A stretch of 64,000 nucleotides of DNA from NCBI RefSeq assembly GCF_032393985.1, contig NZ_CP135918.1, forward strand, positions 434,001-498,000, written 5' to 3'. Below, piece after piece: positions 63,746-64,000 of this stretch. Positions within the stretch are counted from its first letter, which is position 1. The number at the start of each line of letters is the position of its first letter. This stretch comes from Fischerella sp. JS2. GTDB taxonomy: Bacteria > Cyanobacteriota > Cyanobacteriia > Cyanobacteriales > Nostocaceae. The notes beneath the pieces were generated by a model. That model saw nothing but the letters and a program-made list of their open reading frames with translations. It was not told the DNA's origin and did no database searches. Position numbers and translations under genes: made by a program.

Positions 63746-64000
63746 ATGAAGGGGAAATTTCTTACCCTAACAGGTACAGCCCTGACTCTGGCATTAACCA
63801 GCAATATTGCTGCTGCCCAAATCACCAAATTTCCTGAACTAAGTCAACAACAAACAGAAACAACTAATACACCTCCAGAAATCAAGCTTTCACCAGAAGG
63901 CATGAAAATTCTGTGTGAGTATTTTCCATTGAATTCCCGTTGTCAGGGAACATCCAGCAACACTACAACACCAGACAGTACAACTACTCCAGCTCCGGAT
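63746..64000 (+). CDS. exported protein of unknown function, N-terminal part (runs off the right edge)
   Basis: From ATG 63746 the frame is open to the window end (85 codons). It starts with a signal peptide, MKGKFLTLTGTALTLALTSN then IAAAQ, with cleavage expected near Ala-Ala-Ala-Gln. The mature start is Gln/Thr-rich, then IKLSPEGMKILCEYFPLNSR with a C-x(n)-C pair (CEYF, RCQG), followed by a Thr/Pro-rich linker. The SPEG-x6-CEYFP-LNS-C pattern reminds me of small secreted cyanobacterial proteins of unknown function. The 3' end is outside the window. Confidence 0.7.
   Translation, partial: MKGKFLTLTGTALTLALTSNIAAAQITKFPELSQQQTETTNTPPEIKLSPEGMKILCEYFPLNSRCQGTSSNTTTPDSTTTPAPD

Overview
The window looks like chromosomal DNA of a filamentous, probably heterocyst-forming (Nostocales) cyanobacterium. 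Signs of this are the many GCGATCGC (HIP1) octamers inside and between genes, intergenic tracts of short tandem heptamer-type repeats (actaact, cagttat, tgaccat and ggggagt types), cyanobacterial protein families (COP23, DUF3038/DUF4335, Trp-rich TIGR02450, FHA-PBP1, a TamB-like giant) and frequent serine/threonine kinases. I saw no rRNA, tRNA or CRISPR array.

Layout. 1-7.3 kb: the start of an MprF-like membrane protein (minus), then on plus an alpha/beta hydrolase, two tandem exported esterases, an MprF-type lipid aminoacyltransferase, and a sugar ABC permease plus ATPase. 7.7-13.3 kb: an anchored unknown protein, a TPR-type Ser/Thr kinase, a manganese catalase and a zinc-ribbon Ser/Thr kinase. 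13.4-18.0 kb: the Pnkp/Hen1 RNA-repair pair. 18.2-27.4 kb: type 2 IPP isomerase, SppA, a small Trp-rich protein and a 1,855-residue TamB-like protein. 28-37.5 kb: a decay-prone segment with a broken IS982-like transposase, an ATP-grasp gene, an IS200/IS605 TnpA with a truncated tnpB fused to an N-terminally clipped antitoxin, dnaG, a cell-wall amidase, two adjacent pseudogenes (COP23 and protease-TPR), a six-copy 42-bp minisatellite and a hicAB pair whose hicA has no ATG. 37.5-43.5 kb: a methyltransferase-HIT fusion, a GH13 enzyme, lpdA, trpC and a small protein.

The most system-like region is 43.6-56.1 kb. A minus-strand set (parvulin-type PPIase, an ABC exporter with N-terminal cyclic-nucleotide-binding and inactive C39-like domains, and an HlyD adaptor with an N-terminal peptidoglycan-binding domain) diverges from three plus-strand genes. 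These encode a beta-helix protein, a glycoside-hydrolase-like RTX protein and a CAP-domain RTX protein. The cargos share modules: the first two have a near-identical leader, and the last two share a C-terminal secretion domain. I read this as a dedicated type I secretion island.

56.1-64 kb: a small unknown protein, a DppB-type permease, apt, the translationally coupled DUF3038/DUF4335 pair, an FHA-fused class A PBP and the start of an exported protein.

Two themes recur. Small palindromic and tandem repeats are scattered between genes, and similar G/C-skewed low-complexity DNA has entered coding sequence in frame twice (Pnkp and TamB). Genes linked to mobility or toxin-antitoxin function are mostly in decay.
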